From Brachynemurus nebulosus (taxonomy: Eukaryota > Arthropoda > Insecta > Neuroptera > Myrmeleontidae): a stretch of DNA of 64,000 nucleotides. The translations under genes were made by a program, and so were the position numbers. Location of the stretch: the NCBI GenBank assembly GCA_035578155.1, contig JAPWDM010000011.1, positions 20,684,375-20,748,374 on the forward strand, given 5' to 3'. Below the pieces are notes generated by a model. It was not told where the DNA came from, did no database searches, and was given only the letters and a program-made list of their open reading frames with translations. Positions 9,704 through 21,600 of the stretch are shown here, piece by piece (the stretch's first letter is position 1; every line of letters begins with the position of its first letter).

Positions 9704-10237
9704 AAAAAAAAATATATTCGAAAGTCAGAATGATATTTTTACTTCCCTGGTATATAGGTATATTATGTATAATTTTACAGGAAAATATAAACCATAATAA
9801 AATTAATATTGAAATAATTATATCTGTGACATCCGCATAGTTAAATAAAACAGTGGGTATATTATTTTTCAAGAAATTAAATGAATAAATAATTAATTAT
9901 TAAAAGTATATATTCATCCAATTTGTATTCAAATTGCTACATTTAATTTGCAAATTGAAACTAAAATCAATATCACTTAATCATAAAGTAAGCAGTAGGT
10001 ACTCTAGGTAATTAGATACTTTGTCATATCAAATACAGTATATTTAATTTGTATTTTCGATAATTAAAAGGAAAAATTTATTTAAAAGCAACCACATTTG
10101 TTAATTAAATAGGAAAATCTATTTTCGAAAAACCTATTTAGGTGTGTTACTAAGGTTGAATAAAAGTCGAAATAATAGTTTTTAGAATTTTATTTATCTG
10201 TATGCCACTGCAAAGTTGTGCAAGAGGTGCAAAAATT
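9704..10237. other. AT-rich DNA, nothing recognised
   Basis: No coding frame, RNA gene or terminal repeat stands out. Confidence 0.5.
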
Positions 10238-10309
10238 TTTAAATAATTCACTGTTGAGAGATTTACTTTGTGAAACTCCATTTTAAATATTGAAAAATAT
10301 TTAAAGTTT
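10238..10309 (+). repeat. 72-bp dispersed segment, inverted copy at 27781-27849
   Basis: A block with CACTGTTGAGAGATTTAC recurs in reverse orientation inside the foldback element at 27397-28272. It borders and partly overlaps the 89-bp palindrome arm, so these elements belong to one repeat family. Confidence 0.75.
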
Positions 10310-10477
10310 GATTACTTTGTCTATTTCACGAATTAAAAGTTATTTTTACTGAACGCGTTTTCAACCTTTCGGTCATCCCCTACTCTGAGGATGACCGAAA
10401 GGTTGAAAACGCGTTCAGTAAAAATAACTTTTAATTCGTGAAATAGACAAAGTAATCAAACTTTAAATATTTTTCAA
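10290..10477. repeat. Perfect 89-bp inverted repeat with 10-nt loop
   Basis: The arms 10290-10378 and 10389-10477 are reverse complements without a mismatch that I could find. The sequence beside the loop contains CTTTCGGTCATCC and CGCGTTTTCAACC. Perfect identity suggests a young or gene-converted structure. Confidence 0.92.
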
Positions 10478-11060
10478 TAGCAAACATTTTTTTTGGATAA
10501 AGTGTGCGTCATATTTTTTAGAGCGCACCTTTAATTTCTTTATTTAAAAGCCATTCTGCGATTGTTACTTTAGAAGCTATTTGTAGTTAAACAAGAAACG
10601 GTAATTCTAACTTTCAAGTTTAACAGTTAATATCTGCGAAAGTAATGACAGACAACAAATGGAAGCAAAAAATTCAAATTATTCTTTTTTAGAAATTAAA
10701 AATAAAAATTCAAACGTTTCTTTTAAGTTCAAAGTATCTTTAAAACATGTGCAGTTTGCCAAATCGTTTAGATTTTTTGTTTGTGAATCATCATCGGGAA
10801 TAAAAAGTCGTGGAAGAATACAAAAGCTGACTAAAGCTAGAAGTACCGTTTTGTATTTAATCACAAATAATTTCTAAAGTAATAATCGTAGAAAAGTTTT
10901 TAAATAAAACAAATTAAATTTTTTTATATTTCGTGTACAACTTGGAAATAAAAAAATTGCAATATTTTTATTCGGCGATTATCCTTTAAAAAAATATTAT
11001 CCTAAAGAATTTTTTTCATATAATTAATTGTAGATGGTTTTACTTTGTGAAAATCCATAT
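10478..11060. other. AT-rich DNA without recognisable gene
   Basis: Short open frames of 60-70 codons occur on both strands around 10660-10880, with low complexity and no family match. The end (11033-11060) resembles the GATTTACTTTGTGAAACTCC motif of 10238-10309. Confidence 0.4.
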
Positions 11061-11062
11061 TA

Positions 11063-11765
11063 CAGGGTGGTCCAGAATTATGTACCGTAATTGCTGGAGC
11101 TGATAGTATATTCAAAAATAATGGTACCTTTTCATCTACACTTTTTTGCAAAACTCAATAATAAGGAAGATAAAGCAGAGGGGTAAAATGTAGAGGGGTG
11201 AAACGAAACTGACTTCTTTTTTTTTTTTTTAATTTTTTAGGCCCTTCTTATTACTGGATTCATATTCTAGGGGCGCGTATGAATATTAAGATAATTAAAT
11301 TTATGGTATCAATTATTCGATCACTTATGATTAAGGGATAATTTGGAAATAGATACTTCTATTTTAAAATACTCGAAAACGGTAATATTTATCGAAATGT
11401 AACAGGTATACCTTTTTTGCGTGAAATTATCTGAAAAATTATATTATCAGGGATTTTGTTTAAATAATTGCAAATTAAAAAAGAAAAGACGTGATAACTC
11501 ACACCTACCACCCAAAACCACCCCTTAGTCATGAGTGGTGGAATAAGTGTTGGCATAAATTTAATCCTTCTAACGCAAAATAAGTACCCCTAAAATATCA
11601 GTCCGTTATCCAAAGCCGTTTGGAAAATATTTAAGAAATAATGGTTTTCGTTTGACCCCTTTACAGAGTTGTATCTCCCTTATTATTGAGTTTTGAAAAG
11701 GTAACATTATTTTTGAACGTAGTACGAGCTCTACCAATTACGGTACATAATTCTGGACCACCTTG
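11063..11765. mobile_element. MITE with CAGGGTGGTCC inverted ends, TA target duplication
   Basis: The left end CAGGGTGGTCCAGAATTATG (11063) matches the right end (to 11765) over about 100 bp with mismatches, and TA flanks both sides (11061-62, 11766-67). This is typical of Tc1/mariner-superfamily MITEs. No transposase remnant is seen. Confidence 0.8.
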
Positions 11766-11768
11766 TAT

Positions 11769-12043
11769 ATATGGCGAAGAATGTTTAACTTTGTCAAATT
11801 TTCACTTAAATATAGAAAAATACTTTTTCACAAACTAGTTTTCGGTTTCTTAAACCATCTTTAGGTGAAATCTGAATTGAACTGAATTCTGTTGGGACAG
11901 GTATATATTATAAATCCCAACAGAATTCAGTTCAATTCAGAGTTCACCTGGAGATGGTTTAAGAAACCGAAAACTAGTTTGTGAAAAAGTATTTTTCTAT
12001 AATTAAGTGAAAATTTGACAAAGTTAAACATTCTTCGCCATAT
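11769..12043. repeat. Inverted repeat, 129-bp arms, 17-nt loop
   Basis: The arms 11769-11897 and 11915-12043 begin ATATGGCGAAGAATG and show only a few mismatches. The loop contains CAGGTATATA. It abuts the MITE at 11063-11765, which may have inserted at its edge. Confidence 0.88.
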
Positions 12044-12413
12044 GATTTTTTTTTAATGTCAGCATTAAAAATTAGACACTTTATGATTTAAAATTCTCTT
12101 TCTAAGATCACAGTTTGTCTTGAAAAGAGGGCAAACGTTTTCGAAACTTTTAACATATCTTCAGTTTTTTTTTAATTAGTATGATATAAGTATAATTTTA
12201 ATCTTTTTAAATTTTGTAACAAATACAAATCCAGTAGCTATTACAAATAAACACCCCATAAGATAATGCCACGCTACTGTGGAATTATCCTATTGGTCCA
12301 AAATCACGAGCTGGCATGAAATTATAAGGCTCCGAAAAATGTGTTTCTTCGGAGCCCTAAAATCTATTCAAGATTCTACAGTTAAGTAATATTATTAATT
12401 CTGTTATTTACAG

Positions 12414-12690
12414 TGATACAATAACATGGCAATTAATCGGATGTGCAATAGTCGCTTTGGCGATGTGGTTATCGGTGATATTTACAATTCGATACACGTT
12501 AAAACTGTTATTAATGTACAAAGGATGGATGTACGAATCAAGAGGCCGAGGCAGTAAGATCTCCTTAAAAACGAAGATATGGATAATTCTAGTCAAATTG
12601 TTATCGGGTTGGAACAAACCGAAGTTGTACAGTTTTCAAGGATCATTACCAAAATTACCATTACCATCCGTAAAAGAAACCACAGAACGG
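12414..12690 (+). CDS. CPT1: CPT1 exon: second transmembrane helix and start of catalytic domain
   Basis: The exon follows TTATTTACAG and ends CGG|GTAAGT. It encodes [19 protein letters not shown], a membrane helix, then [19 protein letters not shown] and [16 protein letters not shown], all highly conserved in animal CPT1. The first base completes a codon from an upstream exon not seen here, so the exon is internal despite the open frame. Confidence 0.93.
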
Positions 12691-15600
12691 GTAAGTTGTT
12701 CAATCAGCTAACCAAAACAATTTTTTTGGAGGTAAAAAAAATAATTTTTTAAATTTTTTTATGGCTCTAATATCCTAAAATTAATTAACCCTTTTAAACA
12801 AACCATATGGGAAAATTTTTTATCTCAAAATGCCGGACCTTTTACTACCAGTGATAAGTACAATAGATAACGTTACAAAAAAAGAAAAAGAAAAAAATTA
12901 AAGATCCCAACATCGAAAAAGTGAACCCTAGGAATTCACAAAATATAAATTATACTGAACTATCTTGATAAAATTGAACATTATTTAGAATTATACCGTA
13001 TTTCGCAAAATCTGTCACAGATGGCGGCACCTGTACTAGTGAATATATACATATCACAGCATTTTGAGCCGCCATATTGCAAGACGAGTTAGCTCGTCTT
13101 AATCATTTAAAGCGTTAATCATTTGTGGTGTAATTTTGATGTAATCGTTCATTAAACACAGGTTACCTCTCTCATAAAAGCCCATACCATTCGCACAGTA
13201 TAGAAATATGGCAGATTATTTGCCTTCCTCAAATTTAATTTTTGAAACTAATTTTCTATTTTTCTATAAACTACAATAACTACAGTGGTACCTCGGTATA
13301 TGTCTACTTTAGAATGCGTCCAATTCGAAATACACAAATTGCTTGGACGAAACAAATTTTGCTCGATATACAACTTAATTATGCGAGTAGAAGACAGACA
13401 CAAAGTTCTTTGGACAGATTTTCAATAAAAGTTACTGATTCTAGTGAAAAACGGCAGAAGGTGGAAACATAAAAGAGCCAGAATGGGACTCTTGTTCCAT
13501 AGAATAGAATTTTTTTTATTTTAGTATTAAAAAGAGTTTGATTTGATTTGATTGTGATGTAATGATTTAAATAATATAATAAAATATAATGACTTTAAAA
13601 ATCTATAATAAAGTGTATTTTTTTTTAATAATGTGCTCAAAGAGTGTTTAAATTATTTTACAATCCCATTAATATACCATATCAAGAGGAGTTTTTTTAC
13701 ATGAGAACGCATTAATTATTTTTACATTACCACTTTATATGAGGAAAGTTGGTTTGGGTATGCGTCCTATTCGATGCAAGTCTTAAAATCAGGAACTGAT
13801 TAAGGTCATATACCGAGGTTCCACTGTAATTTTAAATTTTCTACTCTACCTTGCTATCATTTTTATTAAGGGAGGAGTTCACGCCAGAAACGGCTAATAA
13901 ACTAATTTTTTTCGAATCTCTTTGGGGCAGTAGAAAAGTATAGAAAAGTAAGAAAGTAGAAAAATATTTATTTGTGAGCCGCTGCGCAGCCAAGTTGCTG
14001 CTCCTTTGCTGCCAACGCTCTCCCCCCCCCCCCGGCGATTTTATCAGAAATATTAGTTTTGGTGTGTACATGAGTGTTATTGTATGCACTGAAATAATGT
14101 TCTTTTATTTGTAAGCCTTTGTAAACGTTTTAATAAACAGTGAGTAAACCGCTTCTTTTGTTATTATTTTTGTTTTTTACCGTTTCTCGAAAGTTGTGTT
14201 TTTCCCGACAAGGAAAATCATATCTCAAGTTCTAGAAAAGATAGACTTAATTTTTTTTAAATTTTGTTCATAAACATATTGCGCATAAAGTGGAGTATGC
14301 TTTTTCCATTTGAACAATTGTAACTATTTTTAAACATTTTTTTTAAATAAAAAATTGGGTTTTGTAATTTTTAGAAGTTTGAGATTACAATTTTATAGTT
14401 AATTTTTAAAATTACCTGAAACCCATACTCAGCTTTATGGACAGGTCCTTTAGGAATAAAATAATGAAAAAATATTTAAAAAATATTCATTACTTTTTGA
14501 GATATGGCGTTCCTTGTAAACGCTTAAAACTTGAGAAAAAAGGGCCCCCTACAGAGAAGAGTAATGAATGTTTCAAAAACAAAATTTTCTATTTGAAACC
14601 CTCCTATTTGAAAATTTTCTATTTGAAAAAAAATTTCAACAAGTAAAATAATCATAAATAAAAAAGTTGCTTTTTTATTTGAACTCCCCCCTTAAATGGT
14701 AATATTATGGGTATGTTCCGAAATATAATCCAGCATACTGGCCAGTATTAATAACGTCATGAATTGACATTTGACACCATACTGTTGATTCGTTCCGAAA
14801 TATACTGGCTAGCGGTGCACGTCTGTATAAGGATGTATGGCTAGTCAAATCACACAGTATATCTAAAATTTGTTTAAAATTAATTATAATGTTAAATTAT
14901 TACTAGAAACACTTATTTTATGAATTAAAATGTGTACTTTATAAGAAATTATATCAATTAATAAATGTTTTCTATAAAATAAAGATTTAATTTGACTATG
15001 GTTGGCGTTAAATCAGCAGCCAATCAAAAGTAACTATTCTGACAGTTGAGAAAGCCGACAGCGTTGTGCTACCATGTACGGGATACATATCTACTTAATA
15101 AATTTCTAACACTGACTAACTGACAGACAACGCACAGCCTAAACTGTTGAGTTTAGAAGAATGAAATTTTGCACAGGAGTTCCTTATGTAACGTAGGTGA
15201 GCACTAAGAACGGATTTTTGAAAATTGACCCCCTATGACTATTCAAATAAATAATATATTATGCATTGACTAACAGACAACACACAGCCTAAACTACTGG
15301 GTTTAGATGGACGAAATTTAGCACAGAAGATATGGTGTCTAGGTTTCAATTTATAAATAAAAGTCAGTTGTGTAAATTCATTCCCTAAGTGGTTAAAACA
15401 GGAAATGAAAGTTCGTATGGGAAGTTCGTCATTTGTTAAATTAGAAACGTGGAAATTGGTATTTAGGCCTTTGAAAAATATTAAAAGTGAGCAATGAGTA
15501 CCTAATAAAAAGATGTTGCCGATAGGAAATCCTATTCGCTATGCGGCTAGTCATAAGTATTACATATAAAGTATATTCCATTTAGAAAACACAGATCACA

Positions 15601-18600
15601 CTGTCTAAAACGAATTTTTTTTTAAATTTTGTTACGAAACTAACCTTTTATTTTAATTGCATCGAAGAGCAATCAAAAGGTTAGTTTTGCAATAAAAATT
15701 TAAAAAAATAATTTTTTTGTGAAAAGAGAAAAATTCACGATCCAGAAACGTCTATTATTTAACATATTTCAAACTCGATGGAATAAGTTGGAATTTCTTT
15801 TTCGGGCATACATCCTTAACATCTGACACTTGTCTCACCCGTACAATATTGTAGCACACCAGTAAAATATGGCGTTAAGTCATGACGTCATTAACATTGG
15901 CTAGTATACTGGATTATATTTCGGAACATACTCAATATTTATTTAACGCACCCACGTCAGATTTTGACAAGTAGGCAGTTTGTTATGACAACTTTAATCG
16001 TATATATATGTTCAATGGCATTACTAATAATTCAGTTGACCTTGTCTGCTTGGTGAACGGTGACGTTAAAAAATTTGATAATAATAGTTTTCTTAAATAA
16101 TAGTTTAGTTAAATATGATCTATTTGAAAAAAATTTATTCATAGTGTAATTTTTTCTTTATTTGAAATTGAACAACTAATGTTCGAAACAATTGTCACAC
16201 TTAAAAATCAAATGATGTTTTGTGAACTTGACTTGCTTATTTTTAAAATCGATTTATTTTATATTTTATGTATTTCTCATTTCGTTTTCAGTATTTGAGA
16301 AGTGTTCGACCCCTAGTAAATGATGAAGAATACGCAAGACTTGAAAAACTTGCACACGAATTTGAAACGGGTATCGGTGCTAAACTTCAACGATATTTAA
16401 TTTTAAAGTCTTGGTGGTCAAGTAACTACGTTTCCGATTGGTGGGAGGAGTACGTATACCTTCGTGGACGTTCACCACTAATGATTAATTCAAATTTTTA
16501 CGGTATTGACGCTATACTTATGCATCCAACTAACAATCAGGCAGCACGTGCCGCCTCTCTTATTAATTCATGTTTACAATATAGAAGATTGATTGAACGA
16601 CAAGAATTGGAACCAATCATGGTTCAGGGAATGGTGCCATTATGCTCGTGGCAGTATGAACGTATATTCAATACGACACGCGTACCTGGCGTGGAAACTG
16701 ATAGGATAGTGCACTATCAGGATTCAAATCATATCGTTGTATATCACAAGGGCAGATTTTTCAAAGTTGTCATTTATAAAGGTCGAATTTTAACGCCATG
16801 TGAAATCGAACTGTAAGTATGAAATTTTTAATCAATCATATTAAACTATAGTGATGTCGAGCTAAAAAGCAGTTAGTCAATTAATCGACTAAATTTGTTT
16901 TTCAGATAAAATTAGTCATTAGTCAAAAATATCTAATATAGAGTAGTCGACTAATTGATTGAATTTTTAGTCGAATTCATGAATAGGATAACATATGTAA
17001 CTTTTTCAAAAATGATGTTTTATTTTGAATTTAATTATTAAATTTTAATATTCTTTGTTTTTAATAAAAAGAAAGATGATATATCACAATGTGTGAATCA
17101 CATAAATGCTGTGGAAATCATCCAAATCGATTGTTTTTGTTTTCATTTTTTGAAGTCCAATAAATAATACAGAATAGTATATTATTCAACGAACTGGTAA
17201 TGATAGCTATTACTCACGAAGATGAAATTGCGACACGAGCGGAGTGTACGTGGCGAGTGTCGTAATGTATCAGTGAGAATAGCAAGCCATTGCAAGCGAG
17301 TAGAATGCGATATTTTTTCTACGAATTTTTTTCTTTTTGATTTAAATAAAATTGAATATAAATTTTAAATCAAATTTTTAATCTATTTCTCTTTTCATTA
17401 AATGTTTGTACAATATGTACATAAAATATGGAAACGATCAAAACAAAATATAACTACTTTGTTTACTTGTACGTTACTATGCAACATATATTAAATTAAA
17501 ATTTAATACAGATATTATACACAAAACAAATGTCAGCCCATTGAATAATGGTTAATACGGTGATTTCATTGGTCGAAAGGTATTGAGTAATGATCATTCC
17601 TCCACACTTTTGAATAATGTCTAACTTTCTCAACAATTAACGGATATGTAATGAGTGTGTTCTTCAACAGGAGTAGAAAAACATTATTAAATTAGTCGTT
17701 TTTGGCCAAAAAAAAGTTAATCATTTTAGTCATTTAATCAAAGGTGAAATAGTCGACTAAAAATGACTAAATGTAAACAAAATTAGTCGATTAATTGATT
17801 AATCATCCAACATTACTATTATAACAATAGTTTTATATAAATACGATATTTATTTTCAGTCAGTTGCAACAAATTTTGAACGATACAGCTGAACCGTATC
17901 CGGGTGAAGAAAAATTAGCGGCATTAACAGCAGGAAATCGTACGCACTGGGCAAATACTAGAAATCAGTTTTTCAGTAAAGGCATCAACAAAACATCGTT
18001 GGAAACAATTGAAAAAGCTGCATTCGTTGTAGCCCTTGACGATGTTCCTTACGAGTTTGATCAGGTTAATTTTATTTTTTTAATTATGTAATTTTTTTGA
18101 GAACATGTTTTTAAATTTTGTCTTTTCATTTTTAGTCAAATCCAAGTAAATTAGATCAATATGGTAAAATATTATTGCATGGTAAAGGATATGATCGGTG
18201 GTTCGACAAATCGTTCACTCTTTGTATTGGAAGTAATGGACGTGTAAGTATTCTTAGTCAGTATTACTTAACCCTAGAATCATACGTTGGTCTACGAGAA
18301 ACGTTAATCATACATCGACGTCGTTTTGACGGATGGACTTTTACGGAGAGTTTTAGAGTTTATTTGCAAAAAACATTTTTTTTACATAACAATACTACAA
18401 AAGCGAACAAAATATTTAAAAAAATTGAATTTGGAAAAATTTCTTAATGTAAATATTTATTAATTTTTTTAATCTTTTTATCAAAGCATATTTTCGTTAT
18501 AAAAATTAAAAAATAGATAAATACATCAATTGTATCATAAAACATGTGTTTCAAATAATTAATTTATGAACTATTATGAGTCAGTGGACATGTGTGACTT

Positions 18601-21600
18601 TACAGAATGTGAAATTTCTCAGTCATAAGTATTCCTATAGTCTATAGATATGTAGTTATTTCCCCATTAGGCACATTTGTAAATTTTCTAAAATTTGTTA
18701 GTAATTTTTCGAATAAGATCTCAAAAAATAATAAAAATTAAAATATTTTCCACAAAATAAATTGTTAATCTTTTATTAAGTCACTTGAAACGCATTCTTT
18801 AGTTTTCGATTCAATATATTAAAACTTCAGTATTATGTCGTCTCTATAAGTCAAACAGCTGTAATCATCTTTCACATTATCATAATCATTGAATAAATTA
18901 ATTATAACATCCATATCTTTAATAAATTTTAGAAAAATTAGGAAAACTTTTATATGTGAAGTACAAAATCTTAAAAAAAAAAACATCGCGTAATCATACA
19001 TCGACGTCCTTTTGACGGACACTATTTCAATACAAACAAAACGACAATGACTATAAACAAAATAAATACGTCTTATGTGTTATAACAACAAATAAATTAG
19101 ATAACAGAAATCTCACAGCAAGCAGGTACCGACAAGTTGTAGTATTGGAGCAGGTAGAGAAGTTCGTTCGTCGTTTTGACGTGTACGTATGATTCTAGGG
19201 TTAATGAATCATTCAAAAAATTAGATATAGTCTGGGTTCTGGGAGTTACTGCTTTTTACAGTACAGTTAGACTACTGATTTAATCCAAAAATTATTCAAA
19301 GAAGAATTTTAATTACTGATAATTGCAACCAACTGCTGTATTCAGAAACTTTATAGCTGTTATACCTTTTAAGATATTTTGAAATTTAGGATTTTTTAAC
19401 TGGAATATTATACTGATTAATTTATAAAAATAATTTAATATAATCCATCAATAATATTGCCCATTTTGAAACCGAAACATGTATTTCTCTTTGAGCTAGA
19501 TTCAGTCAAAAATATTTTTCAGGAATTTTATCCACGAAAGTACGGTACACTACTTATAAGTGAAAATAACGAAATCAGATCTACAAAATTTTAATGAAAC
19601 TTCAATATAAACAGTAAAAAATGAATACCACGTATTTTTTTCTTGGTGAAGAAATGGGTTACAGGGAGCGAAAAAAATTGGGGTAAATTATTTCATAAAA
19701 GATAAGGAATAGAACCGAAATTTAAATTAGGACTATTGTTCTATTGACTGTTGCATCAATGGAGGTTAAAATTTAACGGTTAATTTTTGTAAACTGAAGT
19801 AATAGAAAAAAACGGAGTAGGCTATTGAGCGACGACCGTGAGTGGAAACGTCCATGGATAGAGAAAGTCAAACCAAAGTCTTAGTTAGAAGTTTCAGTAA
19901 ACTTGGCAAAGCCTTTACCTTAATTTTTCCCTCTTCAACCTCCCTCGTCATGTAGTTCCTGGTTTAACTTTGTAATAGTAGTGGCGGTGACTGCAAGCCA
20001 TCTAGCGGCTGGTAGGTTAACTATTACTTTTGAGTCCGTTTGTCGTATTATGTTTGTGGTTCCCGTTTTTGCTAATTTAAAGTTTATAGGTGCATTTTCA
20101 TGCTGTCGCTAGTCGCTGTTTTTAGCGACAAATGCGGTCACGTGATGAAAATTTTATATGCGCGCCATCTAGAATAAATGCAGCGATAAATTTCAGCGTT
20201 TAGCGTCAAATTTTAGCGACAAATGTACCAAAAGTCAATGTATCGATATAACCCATAGATATATGTATAAATGACACTTGTTTGTAAACATTCAGCTTAT
20301 AAGTAACAAATACAGAGATTTGACTAAAGTAATAAATAAATACTGTTTTTGTAAATATATTAACAGAGAAAACTATGTCTAGTCTATATGATTATCAAAT
20401 GTGGATTTATCAGTGTCAAAAAATTATCCGGCAAGCGTAAATTAATAGGATTCGACGAAGTAGGGTTATATCCACGCTTTTACTTAATCATATTGCTATT
20501 GTGAATAAAAAAAAAAAATAACATTATAAAAAAAAAGATTTTGGGTTCATCCACTTTATAAATTGCGACAAGAACATGGATTTTTTGAAGCTGTATTCCC
20601 GACACTTTCTTCATACTCTGACAAATTCGAAAATTATATTCATATGTCGGCAACTCAGTTTGAAGAATTACTATGTTTAATTGTGTACCACACAATTAAA
20701 CAAGCCCTTAAAAAAGCCATTTGCCCCATAAATTTACTAAAATGAGCATTAGATATGGTACGCATGTTGTTTATATGCATTGTACTGTGATAGAATACGT
20801 GGAATAAGATTGTTGTAGGTTTCTAAGGATAAAAATGTTAAAAATGTATCAATAATAAAAGAAAGGAAACATTAACGAATCTAAAAAAAAAAGTAGCAGA
20901 AGGGTAAAAGAGGTTTTTAGAATCAGTTACCTAACTAGATTAGTGTTGATTCGATTGTTTAAATAACATTGAAGCTGATATATCTGGCGAAAAAGCTAAA
21001 CAAAATTTAGTTTTATCGCTACATTTATTCTAGATGGCGCGCATATTAAATTTTCATCACGTGACCGCATTTGTCGCTAAAAATCAGCGACTAGCGACAG
21101 CATGAAAATGCACCTTATCAGTAACGCCACTTATGAATAATTGATTCAGAGTGAAAACAATTGAATGGTGGGATAAAATCGCAAATTGAATATATGATTG
21201 CGAAGATGATACTTTTTTAGCAGTAAGTAAAAAGGAGTTGGTAGTCAGTTTTTGTCAGATTGTAAAATGTAATTGACCCTTGCTTAGGCGGTTTTAAATC
21301 AATGACCGCGAACTTTTCGGAAATGATTGTTACTCATTAATTGTTGCTCCACGTTTTATTGTATTTATTTTAAATATTGACCTTTTGTTAACAAATGTAA
21401 TTATTTGTGTTTCAACTTTCTTTTAAATATTGAATAAAGTGATTTCGTGAAACACACAGGAAAGTGTAACACTTTAAAAGAACCTACACCTTTGGAGTTT
21501 TCAAGCATTCCAATAGCGTTAATCTGTATGGGGAAATATTGTACCAGTTTAAGTAACGGTTTTGGGCGCCAAATTTAAGTATTTTAAATATAGTCAAAAA

